DNA of 64,000 bases from Tetranychus cinnabarinus (taxonomy: Eukaryota > Arthropoda > Arachnida > Trombidiformes > Tetranychidae): assembly GCA_022266195.1 (NCBI GenBank), contig WHVY01000004.1:9193501-9257500 (forward strand), in the 5' to 3' direction. Under the pieces are notes generated by a model. The model saw only the letters and a program-made list of their open reading frames with translations, did not search any database and was not told where the DNA came from. The position numbers and the translations under genes are program-made. Shown piece after piece: positions 1 through 13,829 of this stretch (positions are counted from its first letter, which is position 1; every line of letters begins with the position of its first letter).

Positions 1-980
1 CTTAAAGGGTGAAAGTTTCAATGAATATTTAAAAGGTACAACTTAATCTGAAGCAATTTAACATGATTAAGATCTGTTAAGATGAAGACTCAATATAATA
101 CACATGATAATGATGAAAAGGTGGAAACAATCTGCTTTAGAGTTGGTTGAGCTTGGTTCATGTTTATAATGGTGATGATTGTTTCAACTATAAAAGTTAA
201 TGTTGACCATTTAGTATCAACTAATCTGATAATGTCCATAATCATCAGCTTAATGGCTAATATGACCACTAGTCACTAGTTTATAAAGTAGCTTCATGTT
301 TAAGAGTAATTGATCAAGTTGAAGGGCTTTTCTGCCGGTCAATTGTTAGTGCATTTTTTGGCCAACCATTTGACAAGTGATCAACAAATGGTGACAATCA
401 AAGTGTTGAAAGTGAATTACAATGCAACAATTAAATAGTTGAAGTGAAACTGACTTTTAAATGGTTAATTTAAGGCATTAATCTTGAAGATAAAGGCTCA
501 TGAAAATGATCGGAAAATGGGAAAGAGTGAGGTAGAGAGAGAGGAAAGAAAGCAAGTCTAAGATGATGATGATGATGAGAGTTGGGAAGGAAGGAAGATC
601 AAGGAGTGAGAGAGAGACGGGAGAGAGACAAGATTGGCAGGAGGTCGAGGGTTTGAGAGATTTCAGTTTGTAGATCCAGTTTCATATGAAGTGTCGATCT
701 GGTTACCGTTTTGCTGAGTTATGTGATTGTTGAAAGTTATTGTAACATTGATTAAACCCCTTTTGGGCTTACAAAGGTTAACACTTGGTTCATCTATCCG
801 TCTTCATTGGGTTCACCAGTAGCGTCCTCCTTCACCCTTCACCCTTTCATCTAAAGCACAGCTTCTACTCATCGATATTCAGTGATTTTGTGTGTGTCTG
901 TGTTTTGTTTGTTTTGTGATACAAAAAGACTTACATTTTAAACCAAATTGTTGGCCAATTTTCACATTAAAAATTGGACA
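1..980. other. Upstream/5' region of the EB-LDLa gene, no gene seen
   Basis: No coding exon is supported here. A GA-rich purine tract (about 520-640) and short (GAT)n runs are present. The region just before the ATG at 981 is the likely promoter and 5' UTR of the following gene. An open frame reaches upstream to 948 but starts at TTG, so it was not used. Confidence 0.5.
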
Positions 981-3900
981 ATGTTATCGACCAGTTCAAA
1001 TATTATTCAACTATTCACTCGGTTTACATTCAACTCTTTCATCAACCTATACTCAACCTCATCATCATTAGCATCATGCATATTCGTCTTCTTGTACTTA
1101 CTCTGTGTTATTCCCTTCTCAGCTCCTCTTCCTAGGAATCTTGAACTAGGTGGAAGCTGTCGTTCATCTCTAGAATGTTTAACCGCCATTCCTCATAGTC
1201 ACTGTGAATGGGAGGAAAGGATATGTACATGTCAACCTTATCATATTAAACTCAACAGCACTATTTGTCTACCAGGTAAGTTGATCAAATGGTTTCAGGT
1301 TCATTTACAAGTGATGAAGCTGTTTAAACAATTTTATACATTGGATAAATGTTGATAAAAATAGTCGATTCAGTAGATTCGAGAAATTTGCATTTAAAAA
1401 TGAAAAACAATTATCTAATTTGTAAGTCGCGCTTTTAATGTGCAAGCAAACCATTGGATGTACAAATGAACCAATCAGTCATGTCATTGTTTAAAAATTA
1501 GCTTTTTTCTTGTAAAGCTTTGTGCAAAAGTATTGAGAAAATTCATTTTAATCATGAATTACGATTTTACTCAAAGATTTATTTGAATAGAAATTTCTAT
1601 TGGGTCTAAATCTTAATAATAAACCAATTTAGGATCGTCGAATTATCTTTCACCTCATTAAGCAAAATCTGTTGAAATGTGAAAAATGTCCAATTGGAAA
1701 TACTTCTGCATAAAGCTTCATCTTCTGTTGATTATATTTCCAATTTTAATCCTTTGACCTTCTTCTTGACCATCATCTTCATCATGCCATGGATAAACAG
1801 CTTCACTATTAGGTTTTGGCTGCTCAATTGATGAACAATGCACCATGAAAGTGCCAAACAGCATGTGTATCAATGGATCCTGCCAATGTAAATCAAATTT
1901 CGTCCAAATCAGAAGAGATAAATGTTTAGCCCGTAAGTAATAATTTAACTCAACATATCATTTTAACCATTTAATAATGATAATAATTTAATTACCAGCC
2001 ATTAACATTAATCAATTTAATACCAAATCGTATACTCTTGGTCCTAAAACCTTGTACAAAGTGAAAGTATAAAAAGTAAAAAGCAGAGAAGCCAATTCAT
2101 CAAACCCAAAACACCAAAAGAACCAAAAGATAAACATAAACTAGCAAACATTATTTATTCGTATTATTATTAATTATAATGATAATTTTCAATCAACAAC
2201 GAAACAAATCATTCAACCTTTATAATAGTTATCTTTCTATTCTTCTTTTTTCCTCTTTACCTGTCTAAATGTTTCAATCAGAAAACATTACCCAAGGCAT
2301 TCAGGCCCATATTTTACTTTTATCTGTACCTATGGTCATTACCATCATGTATTGCAGCAACCATGAGCCAAGTTGTTTTTTATAATTGATAACTCAATTT
2401 AGCTGTTAATTGCTCAACAAAATAACAATCAGCAGAAGCAAATATTTACCATAAAGTATACAAATGTATCATGTTAACATGTTTTAAGGATACAAGAAGC
2501 TTTGGACAACAAAGGTTATTCAAGGAATCTAAATTGAGCAATTTATTTTCTCTCTTCATTCCTTTTATAATGAGCTTATTAATATTTGCTAATTAACATG
2601 CTAATCTAGTTAATCTTAGGCTCTCTTTGTACTAACATCAAGTTAATTACAAACCCATTCAACTGATACCTGAGTTGCTCTCTGTTAATTTCGTTATCAA
2701 GTTTCGCATTTATTTCATTCTCATTCTAATACCAATTCATCTTTTCTCCTTTTCCTTCTAGCTGCTAAGATGGATGATTATTGTCTTAAAGATGAACAAT
2801 GTACCCTGGGTGGAAAGTATACAAGGTGCAAATTTATTATACCCAGAGTCTACGGTAAATGTCGATGTCCTCTTGGTTATGTGGTAACTGATGATAAACA
2901 GTGTTTACCTTGTAAGTTTTATCCATCACCACACATACAGGTTATCATGATAAATTGTTGCCTGTTTTTTTAGTGGAAAGCTGATGTTTTCAAACAAGCG
3001 AGAAAATCAAATGCAAAATGGAGAAACGAATCATAATAATAGCTCAAAGACAATATAAAATGCTATTTGATTATCATTTTGGTGTTTAGTTTATCTGGAA
3101 ACATGTCAATAGTTGAACATTATTTATTTAATTTTTATGCTTTCCTTGACTCTCTTTGCTTCATGGTTAATAACATTGGTAAATCAGTTACTTATATCGA
3201 GTTAAATTACATGTATTAACGTCTTAACAATTTAACATGATGGCCATTATGTGTTCAATCCTCTCTCGCCATATTTTGATATTTATCTCATTTTTTTGCT
3301 CATCTTTTTAAATTTCGCTCTTTTAATTATTTTTTGTCTTTTTTGCAAATCAAATTATTCAATAGCCATTGGAAGTAAATGTGAATTAAACAGTGAATGC
3401 AGTAAAATAACGCCTAATAGTATTTGCTCCAAAACAACTGGACAATGTGAATGTGATGTTGATTACAAAGCGTCTGATGATCGATCCAAATGTGAATTGA
3501 TATTTAAACCTTCAGGTAAGCTGATCATTTTATGCTTTATTTATTGACCTGCAAGATAATTAACTTTTGAGCAAAGTTTAAACTAAAAATATCATTTGAT
3601 TTTTTGGATTCTTTTATGGTTATCTCACTAAATTCAATGATCATATTACCATAAATTGATTGAAAATAAAATCACTTGTTTGATACAATGTTAATGTCTT
3701 GATGGTAAATAGATATTTTGTAACTGAACACAAATTTGTAATTTAAATTAATTTCAATGCTCATTAACCTCAAGCATTCATCTAACCTCAAGCCTACTAA
3801 AACTCATGTAAATGAGCATGAAACATATAGTGGTGAAAAATGAAACCTTTTTTAGATGAAAGGATGAATGAATCTCTGATGTCAGCCATTGTGATTTCAT

Positions 3901-4824
3901 GATGACAAATCTAGATTTTGTCTAGGTTTTGATTATTATTAGACATCAAGAAATAGACATCAACTTCAATTTATACAAGATTCATTTTTCAATCAATTTA
4001 GGGGCGAATAATTGGTTCAATTGTTTCATTTTATTTTCACCAATTATAACTCAATTTTTAGTAGACTTGGCGTTTCCAAACAACAATTCAGTTACTTTAA
4101 ATTTTGATACAATTAGATCAATTTAAAGTCATTTGCAAAAGAAAATTTGCTAAAAATTGTAATTCAAACCAACTAATCAATGTTACTTTTACCATTTATA
4201 CAGAGACTCCTAATGATATAATTGAAGAGGATAGTTCATCTGCTCTCGATTTAGGACCAGTTTCTTTGGGTAAACGATGTCGATCATCCATTGAATGTCA
4301 AATACGAGATCCTTATTCAGCTTGTATCAACGGAATATGTGAATGTCTATCGCGAACCTCTAAATGCAACTCATTCAATCCAGGTAAGGAATCGGATGAG
4401 ATGGTGAATCAATGAATGTACCATTAAAGCAAATATCATGGATGAAATTGAAAAAGTTACAGAATTGTTTAAGATTACAAACCAATTATTGTTGGTTATT
4501 TTCTTGGAGCGCAATTTCATAATTTAACAAGTTTCAACTCAACCTTTACTCAAGCACAATTTAATCAACCTACAAGACTGACCAGTATTCAAAAGCCAAC
4601 AATTATTATTGGATTGATTCAGGGAAGAAAAGTAGTTTCATGAATCATCATTTATTGCCTGATCAAGTCAACGGCTTCTGTTGTTATTTGCTTTCAACAA
4701 CTTTCACTTGTAACCTTTAATCTGTCCATTTTCATCGTGATTGTTTGGCGTGCTTAGTTTGCTGATATGATTCTTGAGCTACTCTAGTTCAGTTGGTTGG
4801 TAAACAGTGAATCAAATCATCATG

Positions 4825-4857
<33 letters not shown>

Positions 4858-7800
4858 CAACATTGAAACCAAGCTTCAGGCCTTACTCTTTTTCCATCCA
4901 TCAATTTGCTTCCATTATTTAAACATGATTGTGATTACCGTTGATTATTCCAAATGTAAACTTGTTATTGAAACACTAACACTCTTTTCTTTAATTGTCT
5001 CTTCCCAGGCTGTCATAATGATACATTTCAATGTCGCTCTGGTCAATGTATATCATGGTACTTTGTATGTGACAAAACCAAAAACTGTGAGGATGGATCA
5101 GATGAGGATGAATGTGAACCTTTCAGTGAGTAAAAACAACAATTAAAAGGAAACAAACTGAGGTTCAGTTTCTGGAAATTAAATGATGAGAGATGCATGG
5201 CGACGGTAACACCATTCACACATGATAAGGCAATTTGATGGTCACATAAATGCAAATGAACAACATTGTAAAGACAACATTTTCCTTGTTGACCCTTCTC
5301 AACGAGAAAATGGTCAAAGAGATAATCTTGAAGTTAACCTTTTTCCTAATTCATTTCTCATCTCTTTACCTCAATTAACTAAAATGTAGAGCATAGAATT
5401 ATCTTTATCTTTTGTCTTTTCATCTCCAAGTTAATTTAATTTGCTGAGCACAACATGAAAAGACCAAATCAGATAGAGAGACAGTTTTGTCAACATGATT
5501 CTTCTATTTACCTTGTTTACTGTTCATTTGTTGATTAATGTGAATCCATCTATTCACATTCACAACTTGAAACAATGGTTAATTGCTTTCATCAAAAAGC
5601 GCACAACTTGAACCATTTTTTTGCTGGCCTAACCACAGCCGTGAGTAAATTTGACCTCTCACTTTACCGTGGAAATGTTATTCAGTTCAGTAGATTAACA
5701 TGGTGGCAGATGGTGATGTAGCTCAACCAAGCTCATCATTACCCTGAGACTTGCGATTGTTGAACAATATTCCCAATGATTTGCTGACCTTTTCCTGTTT
5801 CTTAACTCATAATGTTTCCCTCATAACTGGACAATCCTTTTTAACATACAAAACCATATTAATCATTTCCTCATTAGACTTTAGACAATTTTCAACAATC
5901 AAAAGGCCACATTGATTCACACACCAAACTGCATGTTAGTCAACATCTCAATTCATAACCAGTCAAGATTAACACATTGATCAATATTATGAGAAAGCTC
6001 AGTGAATGATGATAATGATGATGATGAAGAAAGGAACCTTTTCTTTCACAAACTTTACATCAATTTTTTTTCTTCTCTCAACCTTTGTTTTCCAACTAAT
6101 AATCTTTTTTTACCTTATTGTTTCTTCATTATCAAATATCATTTGAAACTAAATTAACTTGAAAGGTTAACAGCAAAAAGTTGGATAATTTCACACAAAA
6201 ACTTCCTCAAATGAATCCCATGGTTGATAATTTTTTCCTCTTTTTTCATGCAATTGTTCATTTCTATTTCCTATTGCTCAATACAATCAATAGTACTTTG
6301 CCTCAATGAATTTATGTAGCATCTTCATCCGATCATTGTCACCTTTTATTGTCTTCATTAACTTCCCAATGAGAAAAGGTTAACACACAATCAGAAAAAA
6401 TGAGTAAAAACGTTAATTTCTTACCAAAGTTTAATGATTGTTAATGAATTGTTGATTGAACCTTTAATTATAAACATGAAGTCAACTTGGGAAAGGTTTG
6501 TTTGCTTTAAAATATTAATTAACCAACAAATCATTTTCAATTGCATTTACAATTTCAATCGCAAAGTTGAATTGAACAGTTTAATTAACACATTCGTGAT
6601 CAATCCATTTACATTGTAATCAATGATCAATCACCAATGCGAACAAGATTAATATTGAAAATTATTTTTCCTCATTTCTTTTGTTGAAACCCACGTTTCA
6701 ACAATATTTTCACAGATTAAACCTTAATGAATCCTCAGTCATTTACCTTTTATTTATGAATCCATCGATGAATTTATCATAGATTTGTATTTATACTTGG
6801 AAAACATTTATCTTTCAAATGTTGACTTGATGTTTATTTTTGCTTTTTCATATTTTTTTCCATTCATTTTTCAAAGATTATCTTTTCTTTAATTACAGTC
6901 AAATAAACGTACATCTTAGTGGAAAAGTCATCGGAAGCTCTTTGGGAGTGACCTCAGGAAAGGTCGTTGAGAGTAATGCTCATTGTATACATGTTACCAA
7001 ATGAAATAACCCCGTTGGGCTCAAAAAGCCCGAATAGTTTGGTAAACAAAAAAAAATTAATTGCTTCTTGACCATGATTAAGGCTATGTTTATACCTTGT
7101 TGAAGAAAGTGTTGTGATCTATCACATTAATGGCTCAATGATTTACGATAATGGCTACCATGGATAAGGCGGAGAAAGCATGAAGATGAGAAAGATGAGG
7201 AAAAAAATGATGAATTTAAGGAGCAAACTAGAAAAAAACGGACATGAAATGGGTTGAAAAAGAGCAAAGGTTTAAAGTGTGAAAAAGATAGCCAAGTTTT
7301 TTTCTCAAAATTCACTGTTAACTTAATTGAAATCTTGATTTGATGAGGAAGAAGGGAATCATGATCGTCTTTTGTAATTTAATATCAAAGCCATTTCACC
7401 TTTCTTGACATTATACATTTGACATTTATGTTGAGCCCAGTTTAATAGGAAACATTGTTATTTGTTGACAGAAAATGATATTTTACTTGATATTTTTCAT
7501 TTTAATTGTTCAATCCAATTGTTAGCCATTTCTCAGTTTTTTATGTTTTCCCAAATTAATGCTTTTCCTTTCATCTTTTGTGATTTACTTTCATTGTATT
7601 CACATTTCTAACTTCATGATTAATTCATGATCAACTTGACAACTTAAAACTTCATTTTCAACCCAAAAACCTTTAGGTTAACCCAAGTTAACCACAAGTT
7701 TGGTTTGTTTTACACACAAGACTCACGGTTGACTCATTAGTCCAAACCTTGTTCAGTAAATGCTGATTTGTATTGATTATTGTTTATGTTGATTACTGAT

Positions 7801-10800
7801 TGTTTCAACCGATAATGTCTCTTTCCCTGTCAACAGTCAATCAACCTTTTTTTCAATTTAATCATGTTGGTGACCTGATCATCATCTAATAATCTTTTTT
7901 ACCTTTCATCATTGTTCAACTCTCCATTCATCCTTGCTGATCATTTATCAGTCCAATGTTTTCTTGCTTCCTCCTTCTCTTTACCATCTTCATGATCGTC
8001 ATCATTCCTTCTTCCCTATCATCTTGATCGTCAAGATTCATTGACATTGAATCTTGTCTACTGATTGTTTTGCTTGAAAAAAATACATTTCAAGATAAAA
8101 CCATCAATTAACATGTTTACTGGCTACCGTTAACTACTGTTTATTTCAGTCTATTTTTCATTCACTTTTCAATCTCAGACAATTGTTCATTTTACCCAAG
8201 ATTTACCTGTGTAATTACAGGATTAGACGGCTAAAGAAGCTAAAATATTTTGTTAGCAAAGAGTTAAAAGAAAGTTTAACCTCAAGAGCTAATCGTGATT
8301 GAATAACCCTTTGATTTGATTGTTTCCAAATCAAAGTAAAAGTATTAATGTTATCCTTTATCCAAATAACTGGTAATTTAATTGTTACCAGTCAAAATAT
8401 TTGTGTGAAATGTTAATCAATTTGATTCACTTTTTGTTGTTATTCATCAATCTAGTAACAATTGAAATGAATGCTTTTCTGGTGAGAAAGGGTTCAATAT
8501 ACCATTTTTTGTCTCGATAATCTTTCTAGTCAAGACTTTCACTTGAAGCCAATCCAAAAACCAAAAGAAACTAAACCGTCAATTAACTTTGATTGTTACC
8601 TTTTATTGTTTAAATCAATTGAAATAAACGTTTGTCTCATCATTTGCCTTTCATCTTGACCATGAATATTCCAAACATGGAACATTTGAAAAGACAAAAG
8701 AAGGTCACCAAACCTTAACCGAAAATGTTTCAGGTCACTTTTCCTCTGAGAGACAAATTTCACTTTTCTGATTGTTCATTGTTCAATATCATCTGAAATG
8801 CCTGCAGAAATGGGAAAATCTTGTTTCTTTTTTTACCCTTGATTAACTGATTGTTTTGGGGTGAAAGTGAAGAGTAAAATTATCCTGGAAACTCATTAAT
8901 CTTGTATCATGATTGGAAATTTTCATAACAGAGTCAACAATAATGACAGATAAAGAAAAGGTTGAAAAGGCAAAAAAGATACAAGAGGTTGAAACCTGAA
9001 TTGGAAGCAAATTCAATTGAAATCGTCTCTCAGCCAATTGAATCTTTACAACTTTGACTTTTCATATCATGCTCAAGCTGAATGGTGATAACTTTTAATT
9101 TTTACCTTTTCCTTTCATCCATCTTTATCTGTGTGAACACAGAAAAGAAGCTGAAAAACAAAGCAAAAAAATGAGTTGAGGCTGAAACACCCTGCGGCTC
9201 AATCTAACCCAAGCTCAATTTGATATTTATTTTTGTTCCTTTTTTGATTTATATTTATTTATTTTAACCTTACCTATCAAACTAATTGGTGTTACTTGTG
9301 AATTTTTATTTTCTTTTTATCTCTTCTTCTCGATATTCAATTGCCATCTCTCATCAACTCTCTAACCTCATCTTTCATATCAACACTTATTCATTTACAC
9401 TTTTTCCATGTTCATCTTGTTTCTAATTTTTGGTCTTTTCTTTTTTTTCCTTTTATTCTTTCAGAATGTCCCCGGGAAGCATTCCAATGTGACGATGGAT
9501 CTTGTCTCAGTCGATCAGCTGTTTGCAATGGCCGCTGGGAATGTCCTGATGGAAGTGATGAGGCTAGATGTTACAAGGGTGAGTTGATGTTGAGGCTTAT
9601 TCAGCTATTCATCTCACTCTTACCAACTAATTGTTATTAGTTGTAATTGCAGAGTTTACAGTGAAAAAACGTAAACTTGTCTTTCCACTTACATCATCAT
9701 TATCGTCTCTATGTGTCTCTGTGTCGTTGATAGTCTGCCAATTCGAGACCAGTTCTCCCACACATTTCCAGAGCACATAATACAATATAATAACTTGTCT
9801 AATTAATGATACAAATTGAAGGTTTTACCTTTTATTACCTTCTTTTTGCCATCAATTTTCTCTCAATTTTTCACTTTCTTTTCTTCTTTGCTTCTCCACT
9901 ACATAATGATCATTATTTACCTTGGCTCATAGTCTTTGCTTCTTTATTCATCTTTCACTTGTTATCACTCTAATGACTTTATCTGTTTCTCTTGAAATTA
10001 CCTTGTTTTAACTTGAACTTTCTTTCTTCTTTTATTTCCAGGTATTCCTTGTGATAAAAAGTCTTTTAGATGTAAAAGTGGTCAATGTTTACCTCAATAT
10101 ACCTTTTGTAATGCGGTTACCGATTGTCTTGATGGATCTGATGAGATACAATCTGTTTGTGAATACTGTAAGTTTACAGTTTTACTTTGGTAAAAAGATG
10201 AAACTGGAAATTGAGTAAAAATGAAAAACTAGATTGGATGATAAGCTGGTTGTCAACAGTTGCGAAAACGCATCTTTTATTTTATTGAAGAATCTTTGTT
10301 TCTTTGAAACCAATCCGAATCATCATTATCATCAATGGATAAACTGGATTACTGGTGAAGAGGAAGAAGAAGCACAAACAATTGGTGAAGATATAGTTTA
10401 AATGATGAACGGTTGAAAGGGAATGATTGATTGTGTATATTAAAGACAATTATATTTCAATGGGATTTACAATTTACCCTTGAAATTCATATGCATCGTA
10501 CAAATGATTGATTAAGCTGATTATGTTGACAGTTATTTGTAATGATTACATATTTCAATGTTTATTTGTATAAATAGCTGGAAACCAGTAAACACGCAGC
10601 AAAAAATTGAAGCTATTTTCCCATCCAATTGACTCTAACTCCATCTGTCGAACTGTTATTAATTGTTTGTTTCTTTTGTTTTACAGCAACCAAATGCCCC
10701 AAGGGTATGTTCCAATGTGAAAACAAGAAATGTCGATCAACAGCAATCCTCTGTTCTGGCGTTGACGGTTGTGGTGATAATAGTGATGAGGAACGATGTG

Positions 10801-11763
10801 AAGTTTGCTGTAAGTAAACCATCTGATCGCAGCACAAGACCAAAAGACAATCAAAAATGATGACAGTAATTCCAGACACTTTTAAGCATTCAATGTTGTC
10901 TCCAAGAAATTCCAAGACTTTCAATTCACTTGTTGATCGTTCACAGACTCAACATGTTTTAATTTGGTGTTAGTGGGTTTTCATGAGTCCAACCATCTTA
11001 GCTTCCCATCTGAATCTAGATATGGTCAGATGAATATTAGGATAATTTGATGTTTTTGTTTTTCAAAGTATCAAGCGAGTTTTGCGTGATTGTTATTGTC
11101 AGTTTCATCAAAAGTCAACAGTTTTTCAATTTACCAATTCTAATTGCTTAATTAGTATTGTCATATCATCAATTGTTGATGAAATGAATTACACTTGCCT
11201 TTGTTAATTTAGTCTCTTGCTAGCAAAATTGTTGCCCTTCTTCATAATTTACTGTTGTCCTTGCATCAAACCAGCTGAAAGGCTAAAATTAATATTGTTA
11301 ACGATTGTTTGACACGCAAATTAACCCTCTAATCTTGAATTATTGTTTAATTCAGTTTTGGAAAATACTTTTGTTTTAATTTATTTTGACAAATTTGATC
11401 CAATCATTCATTTATTTTCAATTTTCATCGTTAAATTGCCACTTTATGCTTAGTCTTTTCACATAATCGAGATTAAGTTGAACAATATTTCCAATTTTTA
11501 CCTTGAATTAATCATTAGAATCAAATTTCCTGGAGAAAGTTTGACAACCACTTGTTATGTGCGTATATTCAACAAATTGTTGATTCAATTGTTTCAACGG
11601 AAATCTTAATCAGGTTATTGTTGAAACAGTAAATTATGATGAAAATGTAAACACATTGGAATTGCTTTTTGGTCATTTTGTTTCATTTTTTGATTACATT
11701 CAATATTAATATACTTTTTTTTCTCTCCCATTTCCAGATTGTGAAAAACCACCGAATTATTAA
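981..11763 (+). CDS. Secreted modular protein with five EB modules and four LDL-receptor class A repeats
   Basis: Ten coding exons: 981-1275, 1813-1932, 2762-2911, 3366-3515, 4204-4383, 5009-5125, 9465-9578, 10042-10167, 10687-10809, 11738-11763. They give 466 aa, and every intron is phase 1 with GT-AG ends. A hydrophobic segment at about residues 31-48 after a long n-region should act as signal peptide. Exons 1-5 each carry six cysteines in an EB-module pattern (C-C-C-CxC-C; about residues 57-298). Exons 6-9 each carry an LDLa repeat with the calcium-binding DGSDE-type acidic box (299-337, 338-375, 376-417, 418-458). The fourth has DNSDEE and one extra cysteine. A short tail ending PPNY follows, with no transmembrane segment, so the product is probably secreted. 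Two overlapping AATAAA signals lie at 11787-11796. Intron 6 is 4.3 kb. Ligand and role are unknown; LDLa modules usually bind proteins or lipoproteins. Further skipped exons cannot be excluded. Confidence 0.85.
4830..4858. repeat. (GA)n microsatellite
   Basis: About 14 uninterrupted GA dinucleotides inside intron 5 of the EB-LDLa gene, about 150 bp before the acceptor of the first LDLa exon. Confidence 0.9.
5126..9464 (+). other. Long intron 6 of the EB-LDLa gene
   Basis: A 4.3-kb intron that separates the EB part from LDLa repeats 2-4. I saw no additional six-cysteine module and no TE with clear terminal repeats. Short open frames here lack cysteine patterns and flanking splice sites. An acceptor-like site at about 6898 would give a stop after one codon and is not believed. 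Confidence 0.6.
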
Positions 11764-11796
11764 TTATTTATTAAAATTCATTTTATAATAAATAAA

Positions 11797-13018
11797 CATT
11801 TTTCTCACCTAAATAATTGCAAAGACTGATTACAATGACTGACAATGAAAGGCCTGAAAGGAAACAAATCAACAATAATTTCATTGTAAATTTGAATATA
11901 ATTATTATTGATATAACAGTAATCAGAAACCATCGTGAATCTCATTGTATTGTCCAAAAAAATGATGTTAATCATATAATTTTGTTAATCATGGCAGAAA
12001 GATTCAGGAGCAGAAAAAAAAGGAATCACAATTGGCCATTATTTCAAATCATAATACACTTTGAATGGTTCAATGATCTCTAAGCAAAACTGTCCTTCAA
12101 CATGAAATAACGAGCAATTAATCTAATTCTGACCATTGGGAGACTAACTATTAGTCAGTGATAACTAAATTTGTCTAAATAATTGCAATAGTATGAGTAA
12201 TTGGAATCCTCTCAAGTTATTTCCCATGTAAATAGCAAATCGTAAATAGTCAAGTTTTTGTAATCATAAGAAATCTGCCTTCGAATAGCAAGTGTAAACA
12301 AAACTCTTAATCAGGTAAGATAAATGGTTATTATTCCGGTTTAATTTACGGAACACACAAATTTGTTGTGAAAAAATGAATGAATTGAATGACAATTGTT
12401 TCCCGGTAACCGCAAGCTGATCAAATTTAACCCAGTAATACAAATATAACCAACAGATTTGGGTTAACCACAGAGAGTCTATAGCTTGCCCCATTAGCTG
12501 TGGTTAAATTGTGGTTGATTTAAGTTGAAAAACACGGAATCATGCCATTAATAAATGTTTATATCACAGTTCTGTCACAATTAGTAAATTTCTTGTCATA
12601 GTGTTTCCCTCATTTACCTAAATCATTTCCACTCTTGAGCCTTTTCCCTTTTACTTTCATCATTATTATTCGTTTTCATTTCTTTCTTTTTGTCAACTTG
12701 GTTCTATTCATTGCACATTTTCAATTGAAATTGCCACTCCTGTTAACTGGTTAACTCGTTGTCCACAATCACCATCACCATCATCATAATCATCATCTGA
12801 ACATAAATTATATTTCGTGTTACCTTGTAAAAAAAAGAGGTAAAAAAGAGAGAAAAGGCAAAAATTTATTCACAGCAATCACAATCATCAACACAATCAA
12901 CAGCTCACTTTAACTCTCTTTGTTCCTCTATTTTGATTAACTCAGTTTCCATCTTGATTAAAAGCTGGTCACTTGATTTTCAGCCAATTTCAATCACTTA
13001 TCAACGAAAACCTGCAAA
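11797..13018. other. Intergenic, promoter of the following membrane-protein gene
   Basis: No gene supported. The open frame at 11817-12083 has low-complexity composition, follows directly on the polyadenylation site and has no matching features. The last few hundred bases before 13019 are pyrimidine-rich and CAT/TCA-rich and probably hold the promoter and 5' UTR of the gene at 13019. Confidence 0.5.
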
Positions 13019-13540
13019 ATGTTTACCAATTCACATTCATCTTCATCTTGGTTAATTTTCGTCATCTCTTATTACCTCTTCATCATCTCTCTTCTATCAA
13101 CATCATCAATTGTTTCGGGTTACAATGGTTATGGACCTTATGTTCTCGGTGAGTTGACCTTACCCGGGCGAATGGAAATAGATGCTCGTTGTCCGAAAGC
13201 GTTTCTTGATTATCGGTATAACGAGTGTAGAGATGATGTTCGAGTCGATTGGTCTGGAACCAAGAATGCCTTGAAAGCTGAATGCTGTTATGTCCTGGAT
13301 GATGCCCATTGTATCAGGGAATCGGTGAAACGCAATTGTCCACCCGAAGTACTTGATTTCATGGATGAAATCTTGTTGTCCACTGAAAGCCAATGGAGAT
13401 ATTCAACCGAGTGTCATGACTATTATAAAAGATCTTTGTGCCATTTCCCTATTTGGGCGATCGTTCTTTTATCCATTGTTGGTGCTATCCTTTTATTTGG
13501 TTGCATCGGTGGCATCATTTACTGGAAATGCTGCCGTTGA
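13019..13540 (+). CDS. Cysteine-rich single-pass type I membrane protein, family not recognised
   Basis: Intronless 173-aa frame starting at ATG. Residues about 10-33 form a hydrophobic signal peptide. The ectodomain (about 34-144) has eight cysteines at 58, 70, 89, 90, 98, 107, 132 and 141, including one CC pair, which could form four disulfides. A strong transmembrane helix (about 145-168) is followed by a very short cytoplasmic tail, YWKCCR, whose CC could be palmitoylated. An AATAAA lies at 13804-13809 in the 3' UTR. A GTGAGT inside the frame (around 13149) is not needed as a donor because the frame stays open. Function unknown. The topology suggests a small receptor-associated or adhesion protein, but nothing in the sequence fixes that. 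Confidence 0.8.
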   Translation: MFTNSHSSSSWLIFVISYYLFIISLLSTSSIVSGYNGYGPYVLGELTLPGRMEIDARCPKAFLDYRYNECRDDVRVDWSGTKNALKAECCYVLDDAHCIRESVKRNCPPEVLDFMDEILLSTESQWRYSTECHDYYKRSLCHFPIWAIVLLSIVGAILLFGCIGGIIYWKCCR

Positions 13541-13829
13541 ATCAATCCATGGATTACAATTTACCAATTTTTTGATTCCTTCATTTTTTGCTTACAAAAC
13601 TCAACTCTTCAAAGGGATAAAACTTGCCTTCATTTACCTTAGTATTTCACTTTTCATACAATATTTATCTACATCTTTTTCGTTAACAATACAAGTTGTA
13701 TTAGCAGTTAAATTGTCTAGTTTAACCGTAATTTGTTTTTTTTTGTAATTCACCATTTTTAACTATTACGATCCTTTGAAATTGCTCATTTGTTTCTGAA
13801 AGAAATAAAAAACACTTTTCTCTTGATTT

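Noticed and set aside
11817..12083. 88-codon + strand frame after the EB-LDLa gene
   Set aside because: Low-complexity Ile/Asn/Arg composition and directly behind a polyadenylation signal; no domain or splice support.
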